This document shows, in pieces, positions 8,570 to 17,225 of a stretch of DNA of 64,000 nucleotides (positions within the stretch are counted from its first letter, which is position 1; every line of letters starts with the position of its first letter). Where the stretch lies: NCBI GenBank assembly GCA_002162675.1, contig MAAE01000048.1, forward strand, positions 85,302-149,301, given 5' to 3'. The stretch is from Colwellia sp. 39_35_sub15_T18. GTDB lineage: Bacteria; Pseudomonadota; Gammaproteobacteria; Enterobacterales; Alteromonadaceae. The position numbers and the translations under genes were made by a program. The notes under the pieces were generated by a model. That model did no database searches. It was not told where the DNA came from and worked only from the letters and a program-made list of their open reading frames with translations.

Positions 8570-9996
8570 TTTGTACCTCCTAGCTTATTTTTTGCTAACA
8601 GTGGTAACTGCAAACAAAAATGTGCCCCTTGCCCTGCTTGGCTAAGGTAGTTAACTTCACCTTGATGAGCCTCAAGTACTGATTTAACAACAGCCAAACC
8701 AAGACCCGTGCCTTTTGAACTTGAGGTATAGAAAGGCTCAAAAATTTTATCGATTATGGCTAAATCAATACCTGGGCCATTATCTTGCACGCTGATATAA
8801 ACGCTACTTTGCTCAACGTATACTTGAATATTAACAATGGCAGGCGTCAACTTGACGCTTTCAGCCGCCTGCAAAGCATTATGAATAAGATTTTGCATTG
8901 CTCCCGCCAAGGCATTTTTATTGGCTAAAACTTGACAATCATCACTGTTTAAATGCACATTTACTTGGGCTTTAGCTTTAATAATTAGTGCGTCCATTGC
9001 TTGTACTGAGTCATTAATCAGCTCATTAACAGACAGCGGCGCAACCACTTGCTCATTACCACTTTTAGAAAACAGCAGCATGTCATTAACTTGTTGCTCT
9101 AAATCATGCAAACGTGCGGTCAGTTTTTCTTGAAAAGTGGCACGAGCATTATCAGGTAACTTTCTATTTGACAGGTTAGCGCTATACAACATAGCCGCAG
9201 ATAAAGGAGTACGAATTTGATGAGCTAAGGTTGATACCATTTTTCCAAGCGAAGAAAGACGCTGCATCTGCCCTACTTTATCTTGCAACAAACGCGTTTC
9301 AGTTAAGTCGGTGATCATGATTAACTGGCCCGGCTGAGCGCCTAAACTGGCGATCTCTAGCTTAACGCGACGGCCATCTTTAAGAGAAACCTCATGCCAA
9401 TCGTCTGCTCTGGGTTTAAAAGAGCGAGCAATCACATTAAACCAAAGTTGCCCTAAAATAGGCTCATCAAGTAAACTGCGAGCAACCTTATTGATTTTAA
9501 CCACCACACCATCACCATCTAACATCACCAAACCCGTTGGCATCATTTCAATCAATTGATCGGCCATTTGCGCTTGGCTTGACTGGCTTAATTGACTTGC
9601 TTGTTTTGGCTGTAATGGTAATTGTAACTGTGGCTTTAGTTGTGACTTTAGTTGTGGCTCTGGTTGTGCTTGACTGGCAGCTTGATTTGTAGCTTTATTT
9701 ACAGCTTGATTTGTAGCTTGATTTGTAGCTTTATTTACAGCTTGATTTGTAGCTTTATTTACAGCTTGATTTGTAGCTTTATTTACAGGTAATGCCTTAG
9801 CTGAAACTAAGGGTATTGTTGATTTTTGCTGGTTTTGTTTTACTTTAGACAGCTGAGATAGCTGAGCAAGTTCAGCACGCAAAGCGGCTAATTCACCCGG
9901 AAAAGCTTCTTGGGCCAACACCCCTTCTTTATTACTAAAAGCAACATTAGCGGGATTAAAAGTATGCTTAACATCAAAATGCTGTACTTGTGCCAT
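8566..9996 (-). CDS. flrB: Flagellar sensor histidine kinase FlrB (FleS)
   Basis: A 476-residue soluble kinase without membrane segments. A PAS domain lies at about 145-235, the phospho-accepting His259 in TLAHQIRTPLSA, and an HATPase domain with DNGPGIDLAI and GTGLGLAVVKS. It phosphorylates FlrC. Residues 72-108 are an almost perfect repeat of NKATNQAV units, followed by a Gln/Leu/Pro-rich linker, placed between the N-terminal segment and the PAS domain; this insert is not part of the family core. A sigma-54 element lies about 43 bases upstream. Confidence 0.93.
   Translation of the reverse strand: MAQVQHFDVKHTFNPANVAFSNKEGVLAQEAFPGELAALRAELAQLSQLSKVKQNQQKSTIPLVSAKALPVNKATNQAVNKATNQAVNKATNQATNQAVNKATNQAASQAQPEPQLKSQLKPQLQLPLQPKQASQLSQSSQAQMADQLIEMMPTGLVMLDGDGVVVKINKVARSLLDEPILGQLWFNVIARSFKPRADDWHEVSLKDGRRVKLEIASLGAQPGQLIMITDLTETRLLQDKVGQMQRLSSLGKMVSTLAHQIRTPLSAAMLYSANLSNRKLPDNARATFQEKLTARLHDLEQQVNDMLLFSKSGNEQVVAPLSVNELINDSVQAMDALIIKAKAQVNVHLNSDDCQVLANKNALAGAMQNLIHNALQAAESVKLTPAIVNIQVYVEQSSVYISVQDNGPGIDLAIIDKIFEPFYTSSSKGTGLGLAVVKSVLEAHQGEVNYLSQAGQGAHFCLQLPLLAKNKLGGTK
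9673..9783 (-). repeat. 24-base tandem repeat inside flrB
   Basis: Coding repeat of eight-codon units (NKATNQAV), about four to five copies with one partial unit. All changes seen keep the frame. Copy number could change by slippage and would alter linker length in the kinase, not its reading frame. Confidence 0.75.
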
Positions 9997-10038
9997 AAAA
10001 CAAAGTCCAAATAAAAATTTTATCTAACCTTGTTCAAA

Positions 10039-10053
10039 GCACTTTACATGCCA
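10039..10053 (-). promoter_or_regulatory. Predicted sigma-54 promoter of flrBC
   Basis: On the minus strand TGGCATG, four bases, then GTGC has the RpoN spacing, with the invariant GG and GC in place and one mismatch in the -12 box. It lies about 43 bases upstream of flrB. FlrA-dependent control of flrBC is established in Vibrio. Confidence 0.55.
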
Positions 10054-10120
10054 TAAATTTTAATGTTATTTATCAGTTACTTACAATAGAAAAATAAAAA
10101 ATTTAGCAATCCGGTTACTG

Positions 10121-11656
10121 TCAAACTATTGGCTTTTGCAATTCATACTTACGCATTTTTTCAACTAAAGTAGTTCTACGCATCCCCAAGGTTTCTGCGG
10201 CGCGAGCAACCACATAATCATGTTTTGCTAATGATTGTGAGATCAGAGAAACTTCCAAATCAGCTAGGTGCTCTTTTAAGTTTAAACCTGCACTGGGTAG
10301 TAAGCCTGCGTTAGATTCGGTTTGAGTTGAGCCATTAATAATAGTCGCGTCAACATCTGCCTCATCATCATCGTAATCAAAACCTGAAAACAACTCATTA
10401 ATGGCGTCTTGCTCTTGCAGCTCTTCAGGATACTCTGGGGTATATTCTTCTACTTCGATATGTTGATATTTGTGAGGTAATTCTGCAACATCGACTATTT
10501 GCTCACCGTACATAATCAACATACGTTCAATTAAGTTAGATAACTCACGAACATTACCTGCCCATGGGTGTTCCATTAACGACTCAATGGCTTTCTCCGT
10601 AAAGCGCACTGTTCTACCTTGCTCGTGTTCAAAACGGCTGAGTAATTCTTTAAGTAATAAAGGAATATCTTCTTTTCGCTCGCGCAATGCCGGCGTTTCG
10701 ATAGGAAAAACATTGAGGCGATAATATAAATCTTCACGAAAACCACCTGTTTTAATCATATCTTCTAAATTTTGATGGGTGGCGGCAATGATACGAACAT
10801 CGGCTTTAATGCTTTTACTGCCGCCAACGCGTTCAAAAGTACGCTCTTGTAGCACACGTAACAGTTTCACTTGCATAGGTTGCGGCATGTCACCTATTTC
10901 ATCAAGAAATAATGTCCCGCCTTCAGCGAGTTCAAAACGGCCTTTTCGGGTAGAGATGGCCCCGGTAAAAGCGCCTTTTTCATGACCAAATAGCTCACTT
11001 TCTAATAACTCAGCAGGAATGGCGCCACAGTTTATCGGTACAAAAGTGCCTTTGGCTCGATCCGATAAATTGTGAATATTACGCGCTACCACTTCTTTAC
11101 CCGTACCTGATTCACCCAGCACTAAGACACTCGCGGGTGTTTTTGCCACTTGCTCAATTAAAAAGCGCACTTCATTCATGGGTTTACTCGACCCCACTAA
11201 AGAACGAAACAAAATACTATCGCCAAACTTGCCCGCAGCGCGAGGCAGCTTATTGTGATATTGATGACAATGATGAACCAGCTCAGTTAATTGGGCATAA
11301 TTTAATGGCGTTGACAAACAACCAATAACATTGACATGACCATTCAAACTACTGACATCAACAACATCATGCAGTAAAAAAGGTATCTTAGGATTGTTTT
11401 TGACCACCTCGGCCGTTGCAGAGCTAATATCACCTGCCAATATGACCGTAAGCAGGTGCTCACTTGCTTTAAATGCTGCGGTTATCTCATCTTGTCCACA
11501 TTGAAGAAAATGTTCACCAACAAAAGATAATACCGTTGCCATTTGATGAGATCTTGCGCTGTCATTATCAAGAACAAGAATTTGTTTATGACCATACATA
11601 CCATTTACATGGGGAAAAGGTGCTTCAGAAACAGTTTGTGGCATAAAGTAAGTCAT
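10121..11656 (-). CDS. flrA: Flagellar master activator FlrA (FleQ), sigma-54 dependent
   Basis: A 511-residue enhancer-binding protein with an N-terminal receiver-like (FleQ) domain, a AAA+ core with GESGTGKE and GAFTGA motifs, and a C-terminal Fis-type helix-turn-helix ([15 protein letters not shown]). The receiver-like domain has no clear acceptor aspartate (VILAGDISS), as in FlrA/FleQ, which respond to c-di-GMP and FlhG instead. The start is uncertain: the first ATG (11656) lacks a good ribosome site, and Met5 or Met20 (11599) would fit the usual family N-terminus. It lies at the border with the glycan island. Confidence 0.93.
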   Translation of the reverse strand: MTYFMPQTVSEAPFPHVNGMYGHKQILVLDNDSARSHQMATVLSFVGEHFLQCGQDEITAAFKASEHLLTVILAGDISSATAEVVKNNPKIPFLLHDVVDVSSLNGHVNVIGCLSTPLNYAQLTELVHHCHQYHNKLPRAAGKFGDSILFRSLVGSSKPMNEVRFLIEQVAKTPASVLVLGESGTGKEVVARNIHNLSDRAKGTFVPINCGAIPAELLESELFGHEKGAFTGAISTRKGRFELAEGGTLFLDEIGDMPQPMQVKLLRVLQERTFERVGGSKSIKADVRIIAATHQNLEDMIKTGGFREDLYYRLNVFPIETPALRERKEDIPLLLKELLSRFEHEQGRTVRFTEKAIESLMEHPWAGNVRELSNLIERMLIMYGEQIVDVAELPHKYQHIEVEEYTPEYPEELQEQDAINELFSGFDYDDDEADVDATIINGSTQTESNAGLLPSAGLNLKEHLADLEVSLISQSLAKHDYVVARAAETLGMRRTTLVEKMRKYELQKPIV

Positions 11657-11887
11657 TTATTAGTCGTTAATCTTAATGATGATTTTAGCTACTCATCGCA
11701 ATTAAGCAACAAAAACTTGACGGTTTCAACAAATAAAGGTCAGTATTTTGACTGGCTAATAAAAAATAAATAAATAACCAACAACTTGCTGTAAAAACCA
11801 ACAAAATCAACTGATTTAGTGTTATGGGCATATAATTTGCTATATTAACATCAAGTGGGTTAGCGCCTTAAAAAGTGGGAAAATATT
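11657..11887. other. Divergent intergenic region at the flagellar/glycan island border
   Basis: The stretch separates flrA (minus) from the island (plus). Besides the possible flrA promoter it has a perfect TATAAT at 11831-11836 on the plus strand, without a good -35 box at 16-18 bases, which may serve the pseB remnant and the heptose genes. No gene is seen; the 76-codon plus-strand frame at 11543-11773 is mostly antisense to flrA. Confidence 0.5.
11682..11709 (-). promoter_or_regulatory. Possible sigma-70 promoter of flrA
   Basis: TTGCTT, a 16-base spacer, then TAAAAT on the minus strand, about 26 bases before the flrA ATG. The -10 box matches 5 of 6 and the -35 box is weak. If the true flrA start is Met20 the leader would be longer. 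Confidence 0.35.
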
Positions 11888-11974
11888 ATGACAACCATGT
11901 TTGATGAAATGTTTGATGAAATGTTTGATGATAAGAGTATTTTAATTACGGACGTATCCAGCCATCTTAAATAA
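11888..11974 (+). pseudogene. Truncated 5' remnant of a pseB-like gene
   Basis: A 28-codon frame reads MTTMFDEMFDEMFDDKSILIT and then DVSSHLK before a stop. The segment MFDDKSILIT matches the usual start of PseB (compare [18 protein letters not shown] of the intact pseB at 60233), but the glycine-rich nucleotide loop that should follow is gone. The first codons contain three in-frame units of ATGTTTGATGAA. I read this as the leftover front end of a deleted pseB copy next to flrA, where a pseudaminic acid operon would often sit. It may still act as a short leader peptide for gmhB, whose start is 10 bases downstream. Confidence 0.55.
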
Positions 11975-11984
11975 AGTATTAAAC

Positions 11985-12557
11985 ATGAGAAAAAACAAAG
12001 CAATATTTTTAGATAGAGATGGTGTTATAAATGAAGAAATTAACTATTTACATAAAATAGAAGACTTTGTTTTTACCCGAAATTGTCTTGAAGCTTTAAA
12101 AGCTTTTCAAACGCAAGGCTACTTGTTATTCATCATAACGAATCAAGCTGGTATAGGCAGAGGTTATTATACTGAGACTGATTATCATCTATTAACCAAT
12201 TGGATGTTAGCGAGGCTTAAGCAGCACAACATAGAAATTACCCAAGTGCGTTTTTGCCCCCATCACGCACAAGAAGGCATAGGGAAATATAAACGTGATT
12301 GTTCATACCGTAAACCTAATTCAGGTATGATTAACGAGTTAGTTGAAAAGTATAATATAGATGTTGAGCAAAGTATTTTGGTCGGCGATACTCTAAGCGA
12401 TATTCAAGCGGGTGTTAATGCCAAAGTAAATACTTTGGTGCTAGTTAAGAGTGGTAAGAAATTGCCGGACAAGCTGCCTGATACAATACACTACTTATGT
12501 GAAGACTTAGCTGAGTATTCTCAGCTAATGTTAACTGAATTAGCTCTAAAAAAATAA
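11985..12557 (+). CDS. gmhB: D-glycero-D-manno-heptose 1,7-bisphosphate phosphatase (GmhB-like HAD phosphatase)
   Basis: A 190-residue HAD-family phosphatase. The nucleophile/acid pair is Asp10 and Asp12 in IFLDRDGVI, and the closing Asp is in VGDTLSDIQAG. It removes the C7 phosphate of heptose bisphosphate in the ADP- or GDP-heptose pathway. The zinc-finger insert of GmhB is recognisable (Cys91, His93, Cys106), but the fourth ligand is Tyr108 where Cys is usual, so metal binding may be altered. It leads a two-gene plus-strand unit with gmhA, 20 bases apart. With hddA and hddC nearby, it fits the GDP-heptose branch. Confidence 0.88.
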   Translation: MRKNKAIFLDRDGVINEEINYLHKIEDFVFTRNCLEALKAFQTQGYLLFIITNQAGIGRGYYTETDYHLLTNWMLARLKQHNIEITQVRFCPHHAQEGIGKYKRDCSYRKPNSGMINELVEKYNIDVEQSILVGDTLSDIQAGVNAKVNTLVLVKSGKKLPDKLPDTIHYLCEDLAEYSQLMLTELALKK

Positions 12558-12577
12558 AATAAAAGGATTAATTAACA

Positions 12578-13177
12578 TTGAAGAAATATATTTTTAAAGC
12601 CCTTAGTGAAAGTCAGTCGGCGGTGACATTATTTATGAATAATGCCGAAAACATAGCTAATATTGAAGCGGCAGCTTCATTATTGATTGGCTGCTTAAAA
12701 AACGGTCATTCAATTTATAGTTGTGGTAATGGTGGTTCAATGAGTGATGCTATGCACTTTGCTGAAGAATTAACTGGTTGCTTTAGAAAAGAAAGACCGG
12801 GATTATCTGCAACAGCTATTAGCGATCCCAGTCATATAAGTTGTGTAGCGAATGATTTTGGTTACGACTTTATTTTTTCTAGATACTTAGAAGCCAAAGC
12901 CAAAGAAGGCGATTGCTTACTCGCTATAAGCACCAGTGGCAACAGTAAAAATATATTAAAAGCAATCGAATATGCAAATAAAAACAACATCCAAGTAATT
13001 ACACTAACCGGTGTTAAGTACTCTAATGCAGGCAATCAAGCAACAATCGATATTTGTACTATTGACAGCGAGTTTTCCGATCGTATTCAAGAGATTCATA
13101 TTAAAATCATTCACATTCTAATTGAAATGATAGAGCGAGAGTTTTACCCTGAAAACTATAAGATCAAGGCTAACTAA
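12578..13177 (+). CDS. gmhA: Sedoheptulose-7-phosphate isomerase GmhA
   Basis: A 199-residue SIS-domain isomerase that converts sedoheptulose 7-phosphate to D-glycero-D-manno-heptose 7-phosphate. It has SCGNGGSMSDAMHFAEELTG (48-67) with the metal ligands His60 and Glu64, and a C-terminal RIQEIHIKIIHILIE segment matching GmhA. The start codon is TTG (12578), supported by AAGGAT eleven bases upstream and by the family length; the first internal ATG would remove 20 residues. It converges with hddA, overlapping it by four bases. Confidence 0.93.
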   Translation: MKKYIFKALSESQSAVTLFMNNAENIANIEAAASLLIGCLKNGHSIYSCGNGGSMSDAMHFAEELTGCFRKERPGLSATAISDPSHISCVANDFGYDFIFSRYLEAKAKEGDCLLAISTSGNSKNILKAIEYANKNNIQVITLTGVKYSNAGNQATIDICTIDSEFSDRIQEIHIKIIHILIEMIEREFYPENYKIKAN

Positions 13178-14172
13178 TAAAAGCCATAGGGCTCATACAT
13201 CACAATTTTAGAACCACAGGCACCTGTTTTCACATCCACATGAATAAGCTTATTAAGACGCTGTCTAATTTGCTCATGTTTTTCAGGTGGGGCTAAAAAC
13301 ATCATAAATCCACCACCACCAGCGCCTAGAAGTTTTCCTCCGTATGCTCCGGCATCAATGGCTTGAGCATAAATTTCATTAATTTCATGGTTGGTTATTT
13401 CATCAGCTAGTTCTTTTTTTAGCGTCCAAGACTCTTTCAACATACCACCTAAATCGCGCATATCACAATTTAAAGATTGTAATACATCTCTAGCACTGTA
13501 GGCCATATCTAGTATCGTTGAAAGCTGTTGTTGTTTAGAGGAAAGATTATTAATTTTTTTCTCTGCAATATGACTAGCAATACGGCTAATCCCAGTAAAA
13601 AATAACATAATATGTGAATCTAGATTTTTAACGGTATTTTTTTGCATAATTAAGGGCGTAACATTAATTTTTCCAGAAGACGAGAACTCAATAAAATTAG
13701 TGCCTCCGTGTGCTGCCCAACATTGGTCTTGTGAACCAACATTTTCTTTGATCACATCTTGTTCAATGCGTATAGATTCTTCGGTTAAAAATTGTGGTGA
13801 GGAAATTTTTCCTTCTTTAGCGCGCAAAGCATTTAATAAACCAACCGTAAATGAGGAGCTTGAGCCTAATCCTGAACGAGCAGGTAAATCAGCTTGGTGC
13901 TGAATCTCAATACCTGTTGTTACATTCATTTCAGACAATACCGCTTTTACTGACGGATGCTGAATACTCTCAATGTCATTAGGCACTTCTACCTTTGAAT
14001 ACACGATACGATGCTTATGCTCAAAAAATGGAGGTAAATCTCTTACGGTAATATAACAATATTTATTAATGGCTGTGCCAATAACTGCACCGCCATGTTG
14101 TTTGTACCAAGGCGGATAATCAGTCCCTCCGCCAAACAAAGAGACCCTAAATGGTGTTCTTGAAATAATCAT
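13174..14172 (-). CDS. hddA: D-glycero-alpha-D-manno-heptose 7-phosphate kinase HddA
   Basis: A 332-residue GHMP-family kinase. The N-terminus MIISRTPFRVSLFGGGTDYP and the ATP loop ARSGLGSSSSFTVG are typical of HddA, as is the closing GAYGGKLLGAGGGGF glycine loop. It phosphorylates heptose 7-phosphate at C1 with alpha stereochemistry, feeding GDP-heptose. I chose the ATG at 14172 because it forms an ATGA overlap with the hddC stop; the frame itself opens three codons earlier (14181). Confidence 0.93.
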   Translation of the reverse strand: MIISRTPFRVSLFGGGTDYPPWYKQHGGAVIGTAINKYCYITVRDLPPFFEHKHRIVYSKVEVPNDIESIQHPSVKAVLSEMNVTTGIEIQHQADLPARSGLGSSSSFTVGLLNALRAKEGKISSPQFLTEESIRIEQDVIKENVGSQDQCWAAHGGTNFIEFSSSGKINVTPLIMQKNTVKNLDSHIMLFFTGISRIASHIAEKKINNLSSKQQQLSTILDMAYSARDVLQSLNCDMRDLGGMLKESWTLKKELADEITNHEINEIYAQAIDAGAYGGKLLGAGGGGFMMFLAPPEKHEQIRQRLNKLIHVDVKTGACGSKIVMYEPYGFY

Positions 14173-14882
14173 ATAAACCACTCTTGAAATAATTTTTGTA
14201 CTTGTGAAAAGCTAGTCGGCGTACCAATATCAATAAAATTACCGTCTGTTATATACGTTTTAATGCGATTTTTTTTATATATTTGTAAATAATCAGTTTC
14301 AAATGACCCCTGTTGATATTGTTTTAAACGTTCTAATACTTTCCCTTTAATATAATAACTCCCACCATTAATTAAACCTGAAGAGCCTGTTAATGATTTT
14401 TCATAAAAATTAGTGACATAGTTATTAGTATCAATAGTCACGTTGCCGTACCTAGTGCTATCTTCTACATGTACCAAAACCATGCCTATCTCATCTTTAG
14501 TTTTATCAACAGTCTGAAGAAAATCTGTGTAATTTACATCAAGCCATGTATCACCATTAAGTACTATTAACTCTGATTTTTTAGCTTGATTAGCGGCAAA
14601 AGAAATCGCGCCTAAAGTACCTAAAGGTTGCTCTTCAACATAATAGGAAATTTCCATTCCATCAGAATTAAATTTTTCTAAAAAAGAAATAACACACTCT
14701 GACTTATAACCTAAACTTAAAATCACATGATGAAAACCCTGCTTTTTCAATTCATTAAGTATGTAAAATAAAAATGGCTTACCGTTAATTGGAGCTAATA
14801 CTTTAGGGCCTTCAGCATAAGCGGCTCTCAATCGAGTACCCAAACCACCAGCGAGTATTAACACAGAAGGTTTAGCTTTCAT
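14169..14882 (-). CDS. hddC: D-glycero-alpha-D-manno-heptose 1-phosphate guanylyltransferase HddC
   Basis: A 237-residue nucleotidyltransferase of the mannose-1-phosphate guanylyltransferase type, with the signature [20 protein letters not shown] and the metal-binding LNGDTWLDV. It completes GDP-D-glycero-alpha-D-manno-heptose. The ATG at 14882, preceded by AAGGTGAG at a good distance, is preferred over the GTG one codon upstream. It is translationally coupled to hddA and lies directly after the radical SAM gene. Confidence 0.92.
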   Translation of the reverse strand: MKAKPSVLILAGGLGTRLRAAYAEGPKVLAPINGKPFLFYILNELKKQGFHHVILSLGYKSECVISFLEKFNSDGMEISYYVEEQPLGTLGAISFAANQAKKSELIVLNGDTWLDVNYTDFLQTVDKTKDEIGMVLVHVEDSTRYGNVTIDTNNYVTNFYEKSLTGSSGLINGGSYYIKGKVLERLKQYQQGSFETDYLQIYKKNRIKTYITDGNFIDIGTPTSFSQVQKLFQEWFI

Positions 14883-14885
14883 CAC

Positions 14886-16436
14886 TTAACTCACCTTTTT
14901 ATCAGGAATAATATAGCTACCGCTATCAAAATGAGGATAATTTAACTCTACATCTAGTTTCTTGGCAGCATATTTTCTCGGTATTTTATAAGTAGTCATT
15001 TCTTGTAAGTGTTTGGCTACTTTTGCTCCAAATTTTTGGTCCATTCTTTTTATATAAGCAGGGTCTGTATGGAATGCTTGCCAAGCTTTATCCCTGAAGG
15101 CTATGACCTGCGCAGCATCAACATAGTTAGTCGACAATGGTAATGTTTCAAAGGAATGTTGAGAATATCCTAACCAAGTATCAGGCAGTTTCAAGTTATT
15201 GGAAACTGCATCAAGATGTAGCTGAGAGCCTGGGTATGCCATAGCAGCGTAGAAATTAGCCATGTCTAGCTCCAACGACATCGCATAATCTAAATTCTCT
15301 TTCATACTGGTCAAGTTATCTTCTGGCAAGCCGAAAATAAAATTACCAGCAACATGGATACCAGCAGACTGAACTTCGCTAACCACTGAAGCTATTTTAT
15401 CTTCATTAAACTTCCCCTTAACCACGTCGTCCCTTACTCGCAGAGAGACAGATTCAATACCTAAACCTAACCAATTGATACCGGCATTTTTTAATTGCTC
15501 TAAATGTCGTTCTTTTATCGTGTCAATTCGGCTATATGCCCAAATATTTAAATCATAACCACGTTGCTCAATTAAACGACAAATTTCCATAAAATGCGGT
15601 TCTTTTAGAACAAACATTTCATCTGCAATTTTTAAATTTTTAACGCCATGATTTTGAACTAAATCATCTATTTGCTTCATGATAAAGTCTGGTTGCCAGT
15701 ATCTGAACCTATGTGCCCCAAAGGATGCATTTATACAGCAAAAACTACAAGTGAATGGACAACCTAAACTAGTATAAATAGATGCATAACCGCTTCTATC
15801 TGTCATGCCGTCATAGCAATGCCAATTATGTGCTCGATAATTTTTCATTGGAAGCGCATCGTAATCAACACCCGGTAAAACTTGTGAAAGTTCGCCCATT
15901 GGTACCATCGCCGCCCTTTCGTTATGAACAACCTGCTTAAATTCATCAAAATACCAAAGTCCTGGAACTTGCTTTAAATGATCTGAGCGTTGCAAGTTGA
16001 TTCTTAACAATCCAGAAAGTGTATGGATCCCTTCTCCTTGACAAACATAATCAACATTTTCACTACGCAAAGTTTGTTCGGGTAATGCCGAAACATGCCC
16101 GCCAACTAGTAGTAAAGGTACATCAGGATTAATATTTTTTATGGCATTACATGTTAATGAAGCGCCATACATATTTTGTGTAGATGCTGAGGGTTGTTGT
16201 CCGTAAACAACGACACAAATCAACTTAGGCTTTAAGTATTGAGTTAGTTGCGCAACTTTTTCATAACCGATCATTTCACCTTCACAATCAATTATTTCAA
16301 CACTAAAACCTTGAGCTTTAATACCTGAACTTAACAAACCAGCCCATACAGGAGGTTCAATAGCAGCATACTCGCCACTTAAACCTTGATAGATCTCAGC
16401 ATGAGCCGTTGGGTTGATAATGACTAAATCAAGCAC
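14886..16436 (-). CDS. Cobalamin-binding-domain radical SAM enzyme
   Basis: A 516-residue protein of the B12-binding radical SAM class. Residues 1-150 form a Rossmann-like cobalamin-type domain (VVVYGQQPSAST, LLVGGHVSALPEQTL). The 4Fe-4S motif CxxxCxxC is at Cys226, Cys230, Cys233 in LGCPFTCSFC, and the SAM-site segment GLGIESVS follows. Members of the class methylate unactivated carbons or phosphinates, or rearrange skeletons. Its place between the GDP-heptose genes and a TylF-like methyltransferase suggests it acts on a sugar or its nucleotide. Substrate is unknown. Confidence 0.85.
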   Translation of the reverse strand: MLDLVIINPTAHAEIYQGLSGEYAAIEPPVWAGLLSSGIKAQGFSVEIIDCEGEMIGYEKVAQLTQYLKPKLICVVVYGQQPSASTQNMYGASLTCNAIKNINPDVPLLLVGGHVSALPEQTLRSENVDYVCQGEGIHTLSGLLRINLQRSDHLKQVPGLWYFDEFKQVVHNERAAMVPMGELSQVLPGVDYDALPMKNYRAHNWHCYDGMTDRSGYASIYTSLGCPFTCSFCCINASFGAHRFRYWQPDFIMKQIDDLVQNHGVKNLKIADEMFVLKEPHFMEICRLIEQRGYDLNIWAYSRIDTIKERHLEQLKNAGINWLGLGIESVSLRVRDDVVKGKFNEDKIASVVSEVQSAGIHVAGNFIFGLPEDNLTSMKENLDYAMSLELDMANFYAAMAYPGSQLHLDAVSNNLKLPDTWLGYSQHSFETLPLSTNYVDAAQVIAFRDKAWQAFHTDPAYIKRMDQKFGAKVAKHLQEMTTYKIPRKYAAKKLDVELNYPHFDSGSYIIPDKKVS

Positions 16437-16457
16437 TAAAACTCTCCACTTTTTGTG

Positions 16458-17213
16458 TTATTCATAAACAAAATAAGATGTTCTTGCATTATATTGATAT
16501 CGTTCGATACGAAAATTATTAATGCCAAAGGATTCAAGTAACGCGAGTGTTTCTCCAGGACAAGCAGGATCATTAATTTCATCAAATGCAATCACTGCTC
16601 CTTTAGGGATCCTATCTCGAATGGCGTCAATAACAGCTTTAGTTGGCGTGTAAAGATCTAAATCAAAATAAGCTAAAGCAACAATGGTTTCAGGATGATC
16701 TTTGATATACTGAGGGACTGTTTCACAAACATCCCCTTTAACCAATTCATACTTAGTTAAATGATCTAATGGGCTTTCTTGCTCCTGAAGTTTTAATAAC
16801 TTATCTAAATACACTTCATACCCTTGTGTCACAGAATATGCACCTTTCTTCATTTCTCCGCCATCTTCATCAGATACGTCGACAAAACCAGAGAAAGTAT
16901 CAAAGCCAACAATTTTTCTTAAGCGATTAAAAGGCTCGTAAATTCCTCGCATTGAAGAAAACAACGATAAATTTTGCCCCCAACGACATCCAAATTCCAT
17001 CACTATGCCTTGAGTATTGAGTATTTTTTTATACAGATGATCCATGTAAAGCACGCGAGAAAGAGTTTGAGGTGTTAAAAACAATCCTGTGTTTAATAAA
17101 AGCTCTTCTTTAGGGATCGGGCAATTATTCATTAAATCAATAAGCTCGCCTCTACGTTCATCTTCACCTTCAGGACCAAATCTGACAATATTAATATCTT
17201 GTTCTTTACTCAT
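16458..17213 (-). CDS. TylF/MycF-type sugar O-methyltransferase
   Basis: A 251-residue SAM-dependent methyltransferase of the macrocin O-methyltransferase (TylF) family. Features include VMEFGCRWGQNLSLFSSM, GFDTFSGF, and the metal-binding YFDLDLYTPT and IAFDEINDPACPGE segments. Family members methylate hydroxyls of sugars in a Mg-dependent way. It lies 21 bases upstream of the radical SAM gene in the same direction and 12 bases after a split transketolase, so these genes form one unit. Confidence 0.82.
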   Translation of the reverse strand: MSKEQDINIVRFGPEGEDERRGELIDLMNNCPIPKEELLLNTGLFLTPQTLSRVLYMDHLYKKILNTQGIVMEFGCRWGQNLSLFSSMRGIYEPFNRLRKIVGFDTFSGFVDVSDEDGGEMKKGAYSVTQGYEVYLDKLLKLQEQESPLDHLTKYELVKGDVCETVPQYIKDHPETIVALAYFDLDLYTPTKAVIDAIRDRIPKGAVIAFDEINDPACPGETLALLESFGINNFRIERYQYNARTSYFVYE

Positions 17214-17225
17214 AAGTTAACCTTA

